From positions 248,001 through 312,000 of the forward strand of contig NZ_JAAVIY010000003.1 in assembly GCF_014748335.1 (NCBI RefSeq): a stretch of DNA of 64,000 nucleotides, written 5' to 3'. Origin of the DNA: Flavobacterium selenitireducens. Its GTDB lineage: Bacteria; Bacteroidota; Bacteroidia; Flavobacteriales; Flavobacteriaceae. Positions 51,467-60,683 of this stretch are shown piece by piece. Every line of letters starts with the position of its first letter. Positions within the stretch are counted from its first letter, which is position 1. Below the pieces are notes generated by a model. It saw nothing but the letters and a program-made list of their open reading frames with translations, ran no database searches and was not told the DNA's origin. The position numbers and the translations under genes were made by a program.

Positions 51467-53084
51467 TTTGCGGTTGATGAGCGGGTTTGAGCAGGTCGTT
51501 GACCGTCTTGACCGGATTGAACGTCACGAGCGGTACTTCGACGAAAATGGTATTCCATTTTGCCATGGCGCCGTTCCAGAGACCGGGGAGTTCGTAGGCT
51601 TTGAGTTCACGGCCGTTTTTGGCTTTGTTTACGATGAAGCCGCGTTCGTGATCGATAAATTCGGTTAGGTCGAATTTTTCGCCTTTGAAGTCTTTGATCG
51701 AACAGACGATGTCTACCGGATTAAAATGCGTCGAGCCGTCGATAATGGCCACTTGCTGCGGATTATTGAGCTCCACCTGTGATGTCTCGACGATCTGAAG
51801 CGAGATGTTGCCTTGTTGGCCGCGCACCCAAAACGGGCCGCCTCCGGGTTCGCCTTCGTTTTTTACCATGCCGCAAATGCGAAGCGGCCTGTTCAGTTTT
51901 TGTCTGATAAAAGCAATCTTGTTTTCGTTGGTAAACTTGTGGAAGTCGCTGTATATGAAAACGTTGAGTTCTTTTTTGAGGAAATCGATCATCTCGTCTA
52001 TATCTCCGGGTTCGACATAGTCGCTTTCAATTTGCCTGAGATAGTCGAAAATCTTTTGCTGTGTCGCCATCAGGATGCCTCCGAGCGCCTTTTTGTAAAG
52101 TGTAATGACCTCGATATGGTTTTGGATGACGTTGTCGATATTTTTGATAAAGACGATGTCGGCGTCGATTGCATTGAGGTTGTTGATCAGTGCGCCGTGT
52201 CCGCCAGGGCGAAAAACGAGATGCCCGTTGTCGTCGCGGAACGGATCGTTTTTGAGGTCGACGCCTATTGTGTCGGTCTGTTTGTCCTGATACGAGAAAC
52301 TCACGCGGATATCCATTCCAGTTTCGGCCTCGATCGTTGGCTTTGTAGCTGCTATCACAGATTCGAATTCGCCCTGATGTTCTTTCGAGACCGTAAAATG
52401 AACATAAGATATGCCATTGGAACTGGCATAGCGCGCGCCTTCTCGCAAATGTTCTTCTATTGGAGTGGCGACGTGGTCGCTGTATTTGTGAAACGGAAGC
52501 ACGCCCTTTGGTTTGTTGCAATAATCGAATTGGTCGGGCGCGAGCAACGTCTTGATAAGATCGTAATTGCGCCGGTCGGATTCGCGAAGTTCGCCATCCT
52601 TTTTATTGAAGTCGACTTTTGCAACCAGGTCTTTGTAAAAAGGAAGATTGTCTTTTCCGGCAAGGAAAATAGACAAGGACGTCATATTGGTGCGGTTGAT
52701 GTAGGCGTTGATCGTGTCTTTCGTGCTGTCGAATTCGTTCAGGAATGTCGACAGGAATTTAAACATGCGACTGGCCGCGCCCGAGGCTGGAACGAACTTC
52801 TTGAGCTTGAACCGTTCTTTATTCGAATCGAAGAATGCCGCCGCTTCCCTAAAATCCGATTCGGAAAAAGCGAGGATACCGTCTTTTAACGTCGCAGGCC
52901 GCTCGAGCCAGGTTTTTGGAATGCCCTGCCGGAAAATCTCGAGTTCTTTTTCGATGGTGTCCAGGCTCAGGCCGTGATTTCTGATTTGTTCAAAATCGGA
53001 AGTCGAAAACCCGATCTTTCGCAAACGGACTTCCTGGGCAATTATAGGGTTCCCGCTTGGGAGCTGTTCAGTGTTTTTCTCCAT
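51453..53084 (-). CDS. DUF4301 protein
   Basis: The 543-aa protein matches the DUF4301 layout: LKKFVPASGAASRMFKFLST near residue 95, KPKGVLPFHKYSDHVATPIE in the middle and VFRPGGHGALINNLNAIDAD further on. The P-x-SGAASR segment and the GGHGAL motif are reminiscent of nucleotidyl-transferase/sugar-nucleotide pyrophosphorylase folds, but the reaction is unknown. The only ATG start (53084) overlaps the PnuC-like gene by 43 nt, so a later non-ATG start is possible. It overlaps arfB by 14 nt. Confidence 0.85.
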   Translation of the reverse strand: MEKNTEQLPSGNPIIAQEVRLRKIGFSTSDFEQIRNHGLSLDTIEKELEIFRQGIPKTWLERPATLKDGILAFSESDFREAAAFFDSNKERFKLKKFVPASGAASRMFKFLSTFLNEFDSTKDTINAYINRTNMTSLSIFLAGKDNLPFYKDLVAKVDFNKKDGELRESDRRNYDLIKTLLAPDQFDYCNKPKGVLPFHKYSDHVATPIEEHLREGARYASSNGISYVHFTVSKEHQGEFESVIAATKPTIEAETGMDIRVSFSYQDKQTDTIGVDLKNDPFRDDNGHLVFRPGGHGALINNLNAIDADIVFIKNIDNVIQNHIEVITLYKKALGGILMATQQKIFDYLRQIESDYVEPGDIDEMIDFLKKELNVFIYSDFHKFTNENKIAFIRQKLNRPLRICGMVKNEGEPGGGPFWVRGQQGNISLQIVETSQVELNNPQQVAIIDGSTHFNPVDIVCSIKDFKGEKFDLTEFIDHERGFIVNKAKNGRELKAYELPGLWNGAMAKWNTIFVEVPLVTFNPVKTVNDLLKPAHQPQNGQG

Positions 53085-53677
53085 TCCAAATACGCCATAA
53101 TGGCCAAGACGGTGAATATTACGTATTGGAGCGCCAGGATTCCGAGACCGCGATAGGCGTAAATAGGAATAGCGATCAAATCGCCGATGATCCAGAGCGT
53201 CCAGTTTTCAATCTTCTTCAAAGCCATGTACCACATGCCGGTAAAGAAAAGACCGGAGATAAAAATATCGAGGTAATTCTCTGTTCGAATTTCGGTTGCG
53301 GTGGCTTTGTAAATTGCGAAAATAACCACAATAGTGACCAAAAACATCGCTATTCCTGTTAATTTTTGGGTCGTATCGGTTCGCGAAATCGGAATCGGAT
53401 TATCGTCCGGACCTTTCTTTGCCCAATTGTACCATCCGAAGATGCTCATGATGGAGTAATAAACATTTATGAGCATGTCCCCAATGTAGTCGGCCCGGAA
53501 AAGCAAGTAAACGGTCAGCGTCGTGGCGATGAGGCCGGTCGGATATACGAGAATGTTTTCTTTGCGCGCAAACCAGACACTGGCGATCCCGAAGACGAAA
53601 ACGATCGCCTCAATGGCAATTACTACGTTTGGCGTATTCCGATAAGAAGCCAGGAAAAAATCGTAAAAATCAGTCAT
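53042..53677 (-). CDS. pnuC: PnuC-family vitamin transporter
   Basis: Start at 53677 (MTDFYDFFLASYRNTPNVVI) gives 211 aa; the ATG at 53740 would read through the GGGPS end. About seven membrane helices and the paired motifs GWYNW and NWTLWIIGDLIAIPIYAY fit PnuC, a facilitator of nicotinamide riboside or, in the PnuT branch, thiamine. Its nearness to a TPP-controlled receptor makes thiamine a candidate, but it is not under that riboswitch (it is in a different unit and starts 2.8 kb upstream). It overlaps the GGGPS gene by 8 nt. Confidence 0.87.
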   Translation of the reverse strand: MTDFYDFFLASYRNTPNVVIAIEAIVFVFGIASVWFARKENILVYPTGLIATTLTVYLLFRADYIGDMLINVYYSIMSIFGWYNWAKKGPDDNPIPISRTDTTQKLTGIAMFLVTIVVIFAIYKATATEIRTENYLDIFISGLFFTGMWYMALKKIENWTLWIIGDLIAIPIYAYRGLGILALQYVIFTVLAIMAYLEWRKTLNSSQAGTL

Positions 53678-54383
53678 GCTCGAAAAAATTGAGGTCGTTT
53701 TCAAATGCCGTACCGATGACGACAAGATCTGCCCCGGCATCGAACGCCATTTGAATTCCTGACTTGCTTCGGATACCGCCTCCGACGATCAACGGTATTT
53801 CCAGATTCTCCGAAACGGACGAGATAACATCGGTCGCCACCGGGTTTTTCGCGCCGCTTCCGGCTTCGAGATAGATCAATTTCGTTCCGAGCATTTGGCC
53901 CGCAATCGCCGTGGAGACGATTTCCTCTTTGTCAGACAACGGTTCCGTGCCCGATACTTTGGCCACCGCCGTCTGGCTTCCCGAGGCGATCAGCAAGTAG
54001 CCCGTCGGAATGATTTCCAGGTTCGAGTTTCGTAGGACTGATGCGGCTTTGACATGATGACCGATCAAAAAATCAGGATTTCTGCCCGAAAGCAACGAAA
54101 GAAAAAGGATGCCGTCGGCTTCATGTGAAATTTGGGAAGGATTTCCAGGGAACAAGAGGATCGGCAAATGGCATCGGTCTTTTATTTCGACAATGAGTTC
54201 GTCGATCCGGTCGGTAAACACGAGACTTCCGCCAATGAAAATGTGGGTTGCGGGAGAATCGCAAAGTTTCCCGATCAGCAGGTTCAGGTTTTCCCAATCG
54301 ATTTTGTCCGGATCGAGCAGGATGGCGAGCAATTTTCGGTGTTGGCTTTTGGCCGAGAGTATGTCGTTATAAAGCTGTTGCAT
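53670..54383 (-). CDS. Geranylgeranylglyceryl/heptaprenylglyceryl phosphate synthase
   Basis: The start at 54383 (MQQLYNDILSAKSQHRKLLA) gives 237 aa; the earlier ATG at 54425 lies in the PPTase gene. The TIM-barrel enzyme has LAILLDPDKIDWENL (glycerol-1-phosphate site), FIGGSLVF, LIYLEAGSGAKNPV and VGGGIRSKSGIQMAFDAGAD. It joins glycerol-1-phosphate with a polyprenyl diphosphate, the first ether-lipid step in archaea; group II homologues occur in Bacteroidetes, where the final lipid is uncertain. It overlaps the PPTase gene by 17 nt and PnuC by 8 nt. Confidence 0.92.
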   Translation of the reverse strand: MQQLYNDILSAKSQHRKLLAILLDPDKIDWENLNLLIGKLCDSPATHIFIGGSLVFTDRIDELIVEIKDRCHLPILLFPGNPSQISHEADGILFLSLLSGRNPDFLIGHHVKAASVLRNSNLEIIPTGYLLIASGSQTAVAKVSGTEPLSDKEEIVSTAIAGQMLGTKLIYLEAGSGAKNPVATDVISSVSENLEIPLIVGGGIRSKSGIQMAFDAGADLVVIGTAFENDLNFFEHD

Positions 54384-55017
54384 CGGTGGTTTCGAACGCG
54401 TAGACAAGCATATGGTCTTCGACATATTGGAATTTTACGTCGAAATGGCGGTGCACGCTCTCGAAATCGAGTCGGGCCGTGGCTTGTCCGGAATTGATAT
54501 CGAATGCAAAAGTAGTGATGTGGTCCTTAAAACTGATGCCGATTTCGTTTCGGATTTTGAAAATCGCCTCTTTCACGCCCCAGATTACCGTAAGTTGGGA
54601 CACGTACTCATTGGAATTGGGTTCGAGATAGGCTTCTTCATCTTCGGATGTGAATTTGTCGGCTATGCGAACGATTTTGTCGCGCATCAGTTCGAGATCG
54701 ATTCCCACGGTAACGTCTGAAACGATCACGGCCGAAAACCCATGGGAATGTGAAATCGAAATGTGGTGGCCGTCGCTGAGATGCGGTTTTCCCGTTTTGT
54801 CATAGGTCACGTCAAAATCGGTATAGCCGGCCGCTTCGAAAAGTTTCCTAACCGACAGGAAACCGCGTTGATGTTGTTCCGATTTCATCGACATTACGCG
54901 CACGACGTTCCAATCTGTTAGGTGGATTTCGTCGAAAAGATCCTCGAAGGCTTCTTCAATGCGCCATACGTAAAGTTTGGTTTTGGGCCCTATATTTTGC
55001 TGGAGGTGGAGTGGCAT
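54367..55017 (-). CDS. 4'-phosphopantetheinyl transferase superfamily protein
   Basis: The start at 55017 (MPLHLQQNIGPKTKLYVW) gives 216 aa; a longer frame starts at 55206 inside a dispersed repeat and is unlikely. The Sfp-type motifs are SISHSHGFSAVIVSD, VGIDLELM (Mg-binding Asp/Glu) and WGVKEAIFKIRNE. It transfers phosphopantetheine from CoA to acyl- or peptidyl-carrier proteins. It leads the operon PPTase-GGGPS-PnuC-DUF4301-ArfB. Confidence 0.9.
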   Translation of the reverse strand: MPLHLQQNIGPKTKLYVWRIEEAFEDLFDEIHLTDWNVVRVMSMKSEQHQRGFLSVRKLFEAAGYTDFDVTYDKTGKPHLSDGHHISISHSHGFSAVIVSDVTVGIDLELMRDKIVRIADKFTSEDEEAYLEPNSNEYVSQLTVIWGVKEAIFKIRNEIGISFKDHITTFAFDINSGQATARLDFESVHRHFDVKFQYVEDHMLVYAFETTDATAL

Positions 55018-55186
55018 GGAATCGAAAGTCAAAAGTCGAAAGTCGAACGAAAGATCGCGGATGACAGCAGACTGGTTAGACAGCGAATTTAAGCAAAGTT
55101 TTTCGGAGTTCGCTTTTGGGGCAGGACAGATTGGCGAATTTCGTTGGGTGTTGGTCACGGTTCGCGTTGGTTTTTCGCGTGCGCGA

Positions 55187-55275
55187 AGACATAACATATT
55201 TCCCAAAATATGTTATGTCTAAGAAAGGCAAAAATGTTCGCATGCAGCTACAGTTTTCCTGTATATTTTCTTAAA
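55187..55275 (+). repeat. Palindromic dispersed repeat, family 1, copy E
   Basis: Long palindrome 55187-55220 (AGACATAACATATTT, 15-bp perfect arms, 4-nt loop), 28 nt with GCAAAAATGTTCG, then TACAG-TTTTC-CTGTA (55249-55263) and TATTTTCTTAAAG. It lies between the PPTase and ahcY genes, which diverge. Confidence 0.85.
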
Positions 55276-55474
55276 GTTCCGATAAATGGCTTTGGTAAGA
55301 TCGGTCAATTTGGAAATCCTTCGCTTGTATTGGCGCCGCGGCGGGAAGCAGGATATCGATCTTCTGGTTGTGTTGCGAACAATATCCAGGATCGGCCGGC
55401 ATAGAAAAATCGGAATCAACTACAAACCAAATATTAAGCAAATGGAACACTTGACATAAAGCGATTTTAGGTTT

Positions 55475-55503
55475 TTTGTTCCGAAAGTTAATCCGTACTT
55501 TTG
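55475..55503 (+). promoter_or_regulatory. ahcY promoter
   Basis: TTTG at 55475-55478, a 17-nt spacer and TACTTTTG at 55496-55503 match the Bacteroidetes -33/-7 pattern. The start codon is 33 nt downstream. Confidence 0.85.
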
Positions 55504-55536
55504 CGGCGATTTACAGACTTTAATCAAAACTTAGAT

Positions 55537-56853
55537 ATGAGTACTACGACAATGCCTTATGTGGCGTACAAAGTGAAAGATATTTCCCTTGCGGCCTGGG
55601 GACGTAAAGAAATTGAATTGGCCGAGGCCGAAATGCCGGGATTGATGTCACTTCGCGAGGAATTCGGAGCCGAGCAGCCCTTGAAAGGCGCGCGCATCGC
55701 CGGATGCTTGCACATGACGATCCAAACTGCGGTTTTGATCGAGACTTTGAAAGCGCTTGGAGCCGAGGTAACCTGGTCTTCTTGTAATATTTTTTCCACT
55801 CAGGATCACGCCGCTGCCGCAATAGCAGACGCAGGCATACAGGTTTACGCCTGGAAAGGTTTGAACGAGGAAGATTTCGACTGGTGTATCGAGCAAACGC
55901 TTTTCTTTGGTGAAGACCGCAAGCCATTGAACATGATTTTGGACGATGGAGGCGATTTGACAAATATGGTGCTCGATCGCTATCCTGAGTTGGTCGCCGA
56001 TATCAAAGGTTTGTCAGAAGAGACGACTACGGGTGTCCACAGATTGTATGAGCGTGTGAAAAACGGGACGCTTCCGATGCCTGCTATCAACGTGAACGAC
56101 TCAGTTACCAAGTCGAAATTCGACAATAAATACGGATGCAAGGAATCTGCAGTGGATGCGATCCGTCGCGCTACGGACGTCATGTTGGCCGGGAAACGCG
56201 TTGTCGTTTGCGGATACGGCGATGTCGGCAAAGGAACTGCGGCTTCTTTCCGCGGGGCAGGTTCTATCGTTACGGTTACCGAAATCGATCCAATCTGCGC
56301 GCTTCAGGCGGCAATGGATGGATTCGAAGTGAAGAAATTGGACACCGTCATCGGAAACGCCGATATCATCATCACGACAACCGGTAACAAGGATATCGTA
56401 GTCGGAAGACACTTCGAGGCGATGAAAGACAAAGCTATCGTTTCGAACATCGGACACTTCGACAACGAGATCGACATGGCTTGGCTCAACAAGAACCACG
56501 GAGCATCGAAAATCGAAATCAAACCACAAGTTGACAAATACACGATTGCAGGAAAAGACATCATCGTTTTGGCCGAAGGTCGTTTGGTAAACCTTGGCTG
56601 TGCGACCGGTCACCCTAGTTTTGTGATGTCTAACTCGTTCACGAACCAGACTTTGGCCCAAATCGAGTTGTGGAAAAACAGCGCGGCTTACGAAAACGAA
56701 GTTTATATGTTGCCGAAACACCTTGACGAGAAAGTTGCGGCTTTGCACCTGGCAAAATTGGGTGTCGAACTCGAGACGCTGAACGACGAGCAAGCAGCTT
56801 ACATCGGAGTTGAGGTCCAAGGGCCGTTCAAGCCGGAGTACTATCGTTATTAA
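55537..56853 (+). CDS. ahcY: Adenosylhomocysteinase (S-adenosylhomocysteine hydrolase)
   Basis: The start at 55537 ([20 protein letters not shown]) gives 438 aa; the ATG at 55501 lies inside the promoter -7 box. The NAD-binding Rossmann motif is [20 protein letters not shown], and [16 protein letters not shown] and the C-terminal [10 protein letters not shown] are diagnostic. It hydrolyses S-adenosylhomocysteine to adenosine and homocysteine in the methyl cycle. It has its own promoter and a terminator 35 nt past the stop. Confidence 0.97.
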   Translation: MSTTTMPYVAYKVKDISLAAWGRKEIELAEAEMPGLMSLREEFGAEQPLKGARIAGCLHMTIQTAVLIETLKALGAEVTWSSCNIFSTQDHAAAAIADAGIQVYAWKGLNEEDFDWCIEQTLFFGEDRKPLNMILDDGGDLTNMVLDRYPELVADIKGLSEETTTGVHRLYERVKNGTLPMPAINVNDSVTKSKFDNKYGCKESAVDAIRRATDVMLAGKRVVVCGYGDVGKGTAASFRGAGSIVTVTEIDPICALQAAMDGFEVKKLDTVIGNADIIITTTGNKDIVVGRHFEAMKDKAIVSNIGHFDNEIDMAWLNKNHGASKIEIKPQVDKYTIAGKDIIVLAEGRLVNLGCATGHPSFVMSNSFTNQTLAQIELWKNSAAYENEVYMLPKHLDEKVAALHLAKLGVELETLNDEQAAYIGVEVQGPFKPEYYRY

Positions 56854-56887
56854 TATACGGATTAAGATCTTCAGGTTTACAAATGGA

Positions 56888-56916
56888 AACCCTTACAGTA
56901 ATGTGAGGGTTTTTTT
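56888..56916 (+). terminator. ahcY terminator
   Basis: AACCCTTAC pairs with GTGAGGGTT (one G-U) across a 6-nt loop, followed by seven T. Confidence 0.88.
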
Positions 56917-57026
56917 ATGGGTTTAAGAAGTTCAGGTTTGATAAATGTGCAAAAAATATTAGGTTTGGGAAATGCATCCGATTTAGGAATCAATCTACTT
57001 ACCGGATATATCATGAACGCTCAGAT

Positions 57027-57560
57027 ATGAAAAAACTAATGCTTATTCCAGCAATGCTTTTACTGCAATCCTGTGCCATTCACGGGCTGACCGACGACTA
57101 CAAGAAACTCGATGATGCGCAAAAAAGCAGGGTCGCCGACGCGGATTTCCAAAACCCGCAAATCGATAAGATTTACAAGATTACTGGAGCACAACTGCTT
57201 TCGGAGATCGCGAAACACGACAAAGTACTGGTTTACGAATTCACGAACGGCTGCACTTCCGATCATTGCAAACCCATGATCGTATATGAAAGGTTCGCCC
57301 GAGCCAATGGTTATAAACTGTTTTTAGTGATGAATGGTTACGGCATGCTTGGCGAGACGCTGGCGCAGCGAAATTCGTTTGAAAGTCCTTTGTATGCGAT
57401 CAATTCCAAGGCGTATCCAACCGTTTACAGGGCAAAATATTCGAGAATGTTCCGACGCGAATTGTCCGGTGCCGCTTATGATGAAGACAATTACGGCGGC
57501 CTGTTTTTCTTTGAAAACGGGAAATTCGTAAAGCAGTTGTCCGATTTGCCGAATAGTTAA
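57027..57560 (+). CDS. Thioredoxin-like lipoprotein, function unknown
   Basis: The 177-aa protein has a lipoprotein signal (MKKLMLIPAMLLLQSC). A central LLSEIAKHDKVLVYEFTNGC strand followed by TSDHCKPM and a later cis-Pro-like KAYPTVYRAKY strand suggests a thioredoxin fold, with C-x-x-x-x-C in place of CxxC, so classic disulfide exchange is doubtful. It is placed 72 nt before the diheme cytochrome gene, on the same strand. Confidence 0.65.
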   Translation: MKKLMLIPAMLLLQSCAIHGLTDDYKKLDDAQKSRVADADFQNPQIDKIYKITGAQLLSEIAKHDKVLVYEFTNGCTSDHCKPMIVYERFARANGYKLFLVMNGYGMLGETLAQRNSFESPLYAINSKAYPTVYRAKYSRMFRRELSGAAYDEDNYGGLFFFENGKFVKQLSDLPNS

Positions 57561-57632
57561 AAATAGGATTGGCGGTAATGACAAACCCAAATGTTTTGTG
57601 CGGAATTTATATATTGTGCAAAAAAAGTGAGG

Positions 57633-58727
57633 ATGAAAAAAATTATTGGGTTTTTCGCTGTTGTTTTGACAATGACCGTTGCCGGATGTTCTGATTCTGA
57701 CGATCGTCCGGACGGCAATCTCAGCGACGACGAACCGTATGTGCCGGTTTATCCGACGGTGAATCTTGACGCAGTTCCGTATGCGACGTTGTCCGAATAC
57801 ACGTTTTTCAAGAACACTTTAAAAGAACTTTCTCCCGCAGACGGCGTGCTTCCGTACGATCTCAACAGCGGTCTGTTTACCGATTATGCTTCCAAAAAAC
57901 GCTTTGTCTGGATGCCGGACGGCGTGAAAGCCAATTATGTTTCAGATACGGAATCTCTGGATTTTCCAGTCGGAACCTGTCTTATCAAAAACTTTTATTA
58001 CGAGCAGCACGCCCCGGACAACACGCCAAAAATCATCGAAACCCGTTTGATGATCATGAAGCAGGACGGATGGGTTTTCGCGAGCTATATTTGGAATGAC
58101 GCGCAAACCGAGGCCGTTCTCAATGAAGTTCCCGTCCAAAAAAATGTTCAATTCACCCAAAACGGCCAGCAGTACGACATCAACTACCAGATTCCTTCGC
58201 CTTCGCAGTGTATCGCCTGTCATCGAAAGGACGGTGCCCCAACGGCGATCGGGCCTAAGCCGCAAAACCTGTTCAAGAATTACGCATATCCGGACGGCTC
58301 CATGAACCAATTGGCCAAATGGACGCAGCATGGCTTTTTGCAGAATGCACCGTCATCGGTCGTGGCGTCGGTAGATTGGAAGGATCAGGCGAAATCACTC
58401 GATTTGCGCGCGCGTTCCTACCTCGATATCAACTGCGCGCATTGCCATTCGCCAGGCGGGCCTTGCGATTACACGCCTATGGATTTGGCATTTTCCGCCA
58501 CGGCAGACGCCACAAACTACGGATTTTGTGTCGCGCCACAGGACGGCGGGTCGGGATTGCCTTATATCGTTGCCGGACGTGATTTCGCGAATTCACTGAT
58601 GCCGTTTCGGATGAGCACAAACGACCAGTCGCAAATGATGCCGAACCTCGGTCGTACCATCGTCGATGATGAAGCGGTTTTGTTGATCAAGCAATGGATT
58701 GACGGAATGCCGGAGAGTTGTCCGTGA
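57633..58727 (+). CDS. SO2930-type diheme c-type cytochrome lipoprotein
   Basis: The start at 57633 (MKKIIGFFAVVLTMTVAGC) gives a lipoprotein signal with Cys19; an ATG at 57591 adds 14 odd residues. The 364-aa protein has two CxxCH heme sites: CIACHRKDGAPTAIGPKPQN and NCAHCHSPGG. The N-terminal half (LPYDLNSGLFTDYASKKRFV, WMPDGVKANY) is shared with the SO2930 family. It is an outward-facing electron carrier of unknown partner. Confidence 0.9.
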   Translation: MKKIIGFFAVVLTMTVAGCSDSDDRPDGNLSDDEPYVPVYPTVNLDAVPYATLSEYTFFKNTLKELSPADGVLPYDLNSGLFTDYASKKRFVWMPDGVKANYVSDTESLDFPVGTCLIKNFYYEQHAPDNTPKIIETRLMIMKQDGWVFASYIWNDAQTEAVLNEVPVQKNVQFTQNGQQYDINYQIPSPSQCIACHRKDGAPTAIGPKPQNLFKNYAYPDGSMNQLAKWTQHGFLQNAPSSVVASVDWKDQAKSLDLRARSYLDINCAHCHSPGGPCDYTPMDLAFSATADATNYGFCVAPQDGGSGLPYIVAGRDFANSLMPFRMSTNDQSQMMPNLGRTIVDDEAVLLIKQWIDGMPESCP

Positions 58728-58783
58728 TTTATTTGTCGGACGATAACGTGCTGCAATCAATTGTGAAAATTTAGAAAAGTGAT

Positions 58784-59392
58784 ATGAGAACTCTGTCGGT
58801 TTACACACTTTTCACATGCATCACTGTCAATTTAGTGTCAGCTCAAAAGATTACGAATGATTCAATAATGTATCTGGATGAGGTTTCTGTGTCAAGACAT
58901 GAAGAAGTCGTCATCAAGACAAAAGGAAGGCGTGGCGAAACACGCGGTTTTCAAAATGAGAAATTTCAATTTGTTTCACTGGTTGAGGGAATTCCGAAAG
59001 GAGAAATCTCTTCTTTGGTGTTATATTTCAAAAATCCGGAATTTCGGGATTATGATGATGTAGAATACGAACTGAGGCTTTTAATACTAGAAGTTGGTAA
59101 AAACGGTTCTCCCGGAAACGCAATTTCAGATACTGATTTACGATTCAAAATTAAATCTGGAAATAAAAACAAAGTTGAATTAGATCTGCGAGCTTTGAAT
59201 CTAGAGTCGCGGAATCGATTATTTTTTGGATTTGAAATTATAGAATACAACGGCAAAATCCCTCTTATTTTAGACTTTTGGGAGACACGAACCGAAGTGT
59301 CTTTTTTCAAAGATCGCGAAAATGAATGGAAAAGGCCAAGCGGCTTTTTAGCTACCTTAAAGATGGAACTTGCAATTTGGCCTATCGACTAA
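58784..59392 (+). CDS. Exported protein of unknown function, AT-rich
   Basis: The 202-aa protein has a signal peptide (MRTLSVYTLFTCITVNLVSA, then QKIT). The rest is beta-rich (VYLKNP-like strands, LLILEVGKNGSPGN) with no recognised family. Codon use is clearly more A/T-rich than the flanking genes (for example many AAA, TTT, ATT codons), which hints at recent acquisition. It stands alone, 57 nt after the cytochrome gene. Confidence 0.6.
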   Translation: MRTLSVYTLFTCITVNLVSAQKITNDSIMYLDEVSVSRHEEVVIKTKGRRGETRGFQNEKFQFVSLVEGIPKGEISSLVLYFKNPEFRDYDDVEYELRLLILEVGKNGSPGNAISDTDLRFKIKSGNKNKVELDLRALNLESRNRLFFGFEIIEYNGKIPLILDFWETRTEVSFFKDRENEWKRPSGFLATLKMELAIWPID

Positions 59393-59659
59393 CCCTCTCG
59401 CATGGCTCATATTGATTGATCGCCTGTTCGAACTAACGTAGCGCGCCTTTTTCATAATTTCCTTTCATCCGAAAAAGATTCGAATTATCTGAAAAGCTGT
59501 TACGGCCAGGTTGCGCGTCGGAATTGCCTGGAAAACTATCAGAATTATGAAAACGGCTATGCGGATGAGATGTTTTTTTGGAACTGAAAATTCGTGAAAA
59601 CACTTAACGATTTGCTTAACAGTTAATTTGGAAGCCGTCGCGCGAAATCCCATATATAA
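59393..59659. other. Intergenic gap, no gene seen
   Basis: About 265 bp between the AT-rich gene (+) and the L27 terminator (-). Only short unconvincing frames are present; no repeat of the two families was found here. Confidence 0.5.
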
Positions 59660-59688
59660 AAAAACCCGTCCAAAAGAACGGGTTTTTT
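59660..59688 (-). terminator. rplU-rpmA terminator
   Basis: On the minus strand AACCCGT and ACGGGTT pair across the loop and are followed by a T-run; it lies 20 nt past the rpmA stop. Confidence 0.88.
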
Positions 59689-59707
59689 ATTTTCAAGTCG
59701 GTTTTGA

Positions 59708-59968
59708 TTAAGCCTGGAAAGGCTCGATTGAAACGTAAGACTTATTGTTTGCTTTTTTCTGGAATTTAACCAATCCGTCGACACGAGCGTGTAGCGTATG
59801 ATCTTTACCCATGTAAACATTTTCTCCTGGGTTGTGCTTGGAACCGCGCTGACGAACGATAATGTTACCAGCGATGGCAGCCTGACCTCCGTAAATCTTA
59901 ACGCCTAGACGTTTCGATTCTGATTCGCGTCCGTTCTTGGAACTACCGACACCTTTCTTGTGAGCCAT
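59708..59968 (-). CDS. rpmA: 50S ribosomal protein L27
   Basis: The 86-aa protein begins [20 protein letters not shown], the usual L27 N-terminus without a cleavable extension, followed by [20 protein letters not shown]. It contacts the peptidyl-transferase centre. It follows rplU by 22 nt in the standard L21-L27 order. Confidence 0.97.
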   Translation of the reverse strand: MAHKKGVGSSKNGRESESKRLGVKIYGGQAAIAGNIIVRQRGSKHNPGENVYMGKDHTLHARVDGLVKFQKKANNKSYVSIEPFQA

Positions 59969-59990
59969 GACGTATATCTTTTAAAATTAA

Positions 59991-60365
59991 TTATTCTTCT
60001 GTTGCAGTCTCTTCAGTCTTCTTTGCAGCAGCCTTCTTTTTCGGAGCGGCTCCAGGCAAAGTGATTCCTGAAATTTGGATTTGGGTCAACGCCTGACGGT
60101 GACCGTTTTTCTTTTTGTAACCTTTTCTGCGTTTTTTCTTGAAAACGATTACTTTTTCACCTTGAAGGTGTTTGATTACGGTAGCTTCTACTGAAGCTCC
60201 ATCTACAGCCGGGGCGCCCAAAGTCACAGTTCCGTTGTCGTCAAGCAAAAGCACTTTCGCGAAAGAAATCGCGTCGCCTTCATTGCCTGCCAAACGGTGA
60301 ACATAAACCTTAAGGTCTTTGCTTACTTTAAATTGTTGCCCTGCTATCTCTACGATTGCGTACAT
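59991..60365 (-). CDS. rplU: 50S ribosomal protein L21
   Basis: The start at 60365 (MYAIVEIAGQQFKVSKDLKV) gives 124 aa; an earlier ATG at 60440 is upstream of the promoter. The body is a normal L21 (VLLLDDNGTVTLGAPAVDGA, FKKKRRKGYKKKNGHRQALT). A C-terminal extension of about 20 residues rich in Lys, Ala and Glu (KKKAAAKKTEETATEE) is typical of Bacteroidetes. It heads the rplU-rpmA operon. Confidence 0.97.
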   Translation of the reverse strand: MYAIVEIAGQQFKVSKDLKVYVHRLAGNEGDAISFAKVLLLDDNGTVTLGAPAVDGASVEATVIKHLQGEKVIVFKKKRRKGYKKKNGHRQALTQIQISGITLPGAAPKKKAAAKKTEETATEE

Positions 60366-60398
60366 AACAATATGTTTGAAATTGATTAAAAATGGGTG

Positions 60399-60428
60399 CA
60401 AATATACGATTAATAAACAACGGTGCAA
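60399..60428 (-). promoter_or_regulatory. rplU promoter
   Basis: On the minus strand TTG (60426-60428), a 19-nt spacer and TATATTTG (60399-60406) match the Bacteroidetes promoter; the start codon is 34 nt downstream. Confidence 0.85.
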
Positions 60429-60517
60429 GAAGTTGGGCAAAAAAAGTCTAATGTTTTAAGGCAAAAACGGCGATGTCGCATGACACCTCAGCGCAAAATA
60501 GTAACGGTTCTATTTTT

Positions 60518-60660
60518 GGGCGCGACGGCGGCTTCAAACAATTGGTAAAATAGATTGGTGTGAGGCCGCCGTCAGGCTGTGCGCTGTATCTTTTAGTTTG
60601 GGGCCGGCCCCGGCCGGCCCCAAACTAAAAGGATGCCGCTTCCATCCTTCGCGCAAATTG
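60518..60660 (+). repeat. Variable-hairpin repeat, family 2, copy 1
   Basis: Left box GGGCGCGACGGCGGC (60518), GGCCGCCGTCAGGCT (60564), CTGTATCT, then a 40-nt hairpin at 60591-60630 with 19-bp perfect arms (TTTTAGTTTGGGGCCGGCC) and a 2-nt loop, then AAGGATGCCGCTTCCATCC and TCGCGCAAAT (right box). The hairpin sequence is unrelated to those of the other copies, while the boxes are conserved. Confidence 0.8.
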
Positions 60661-60683
60661 AGTGGCAACGAAAATAAGTGGCT

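Noticed and set aside
51813..52889. Plus-strand 358-codon frame opposite DUF4301
   Set aside because: Antisense shadow with no recognisable domain; DUF4301 on the minus strand is conserved.
55018..55206. Upstream extension of the PPTase frame by 63 codons
   Set aside because: The extension runs through copy E of the palindromic repeat and has no family similarity; the start at 55017 gives the normal length.
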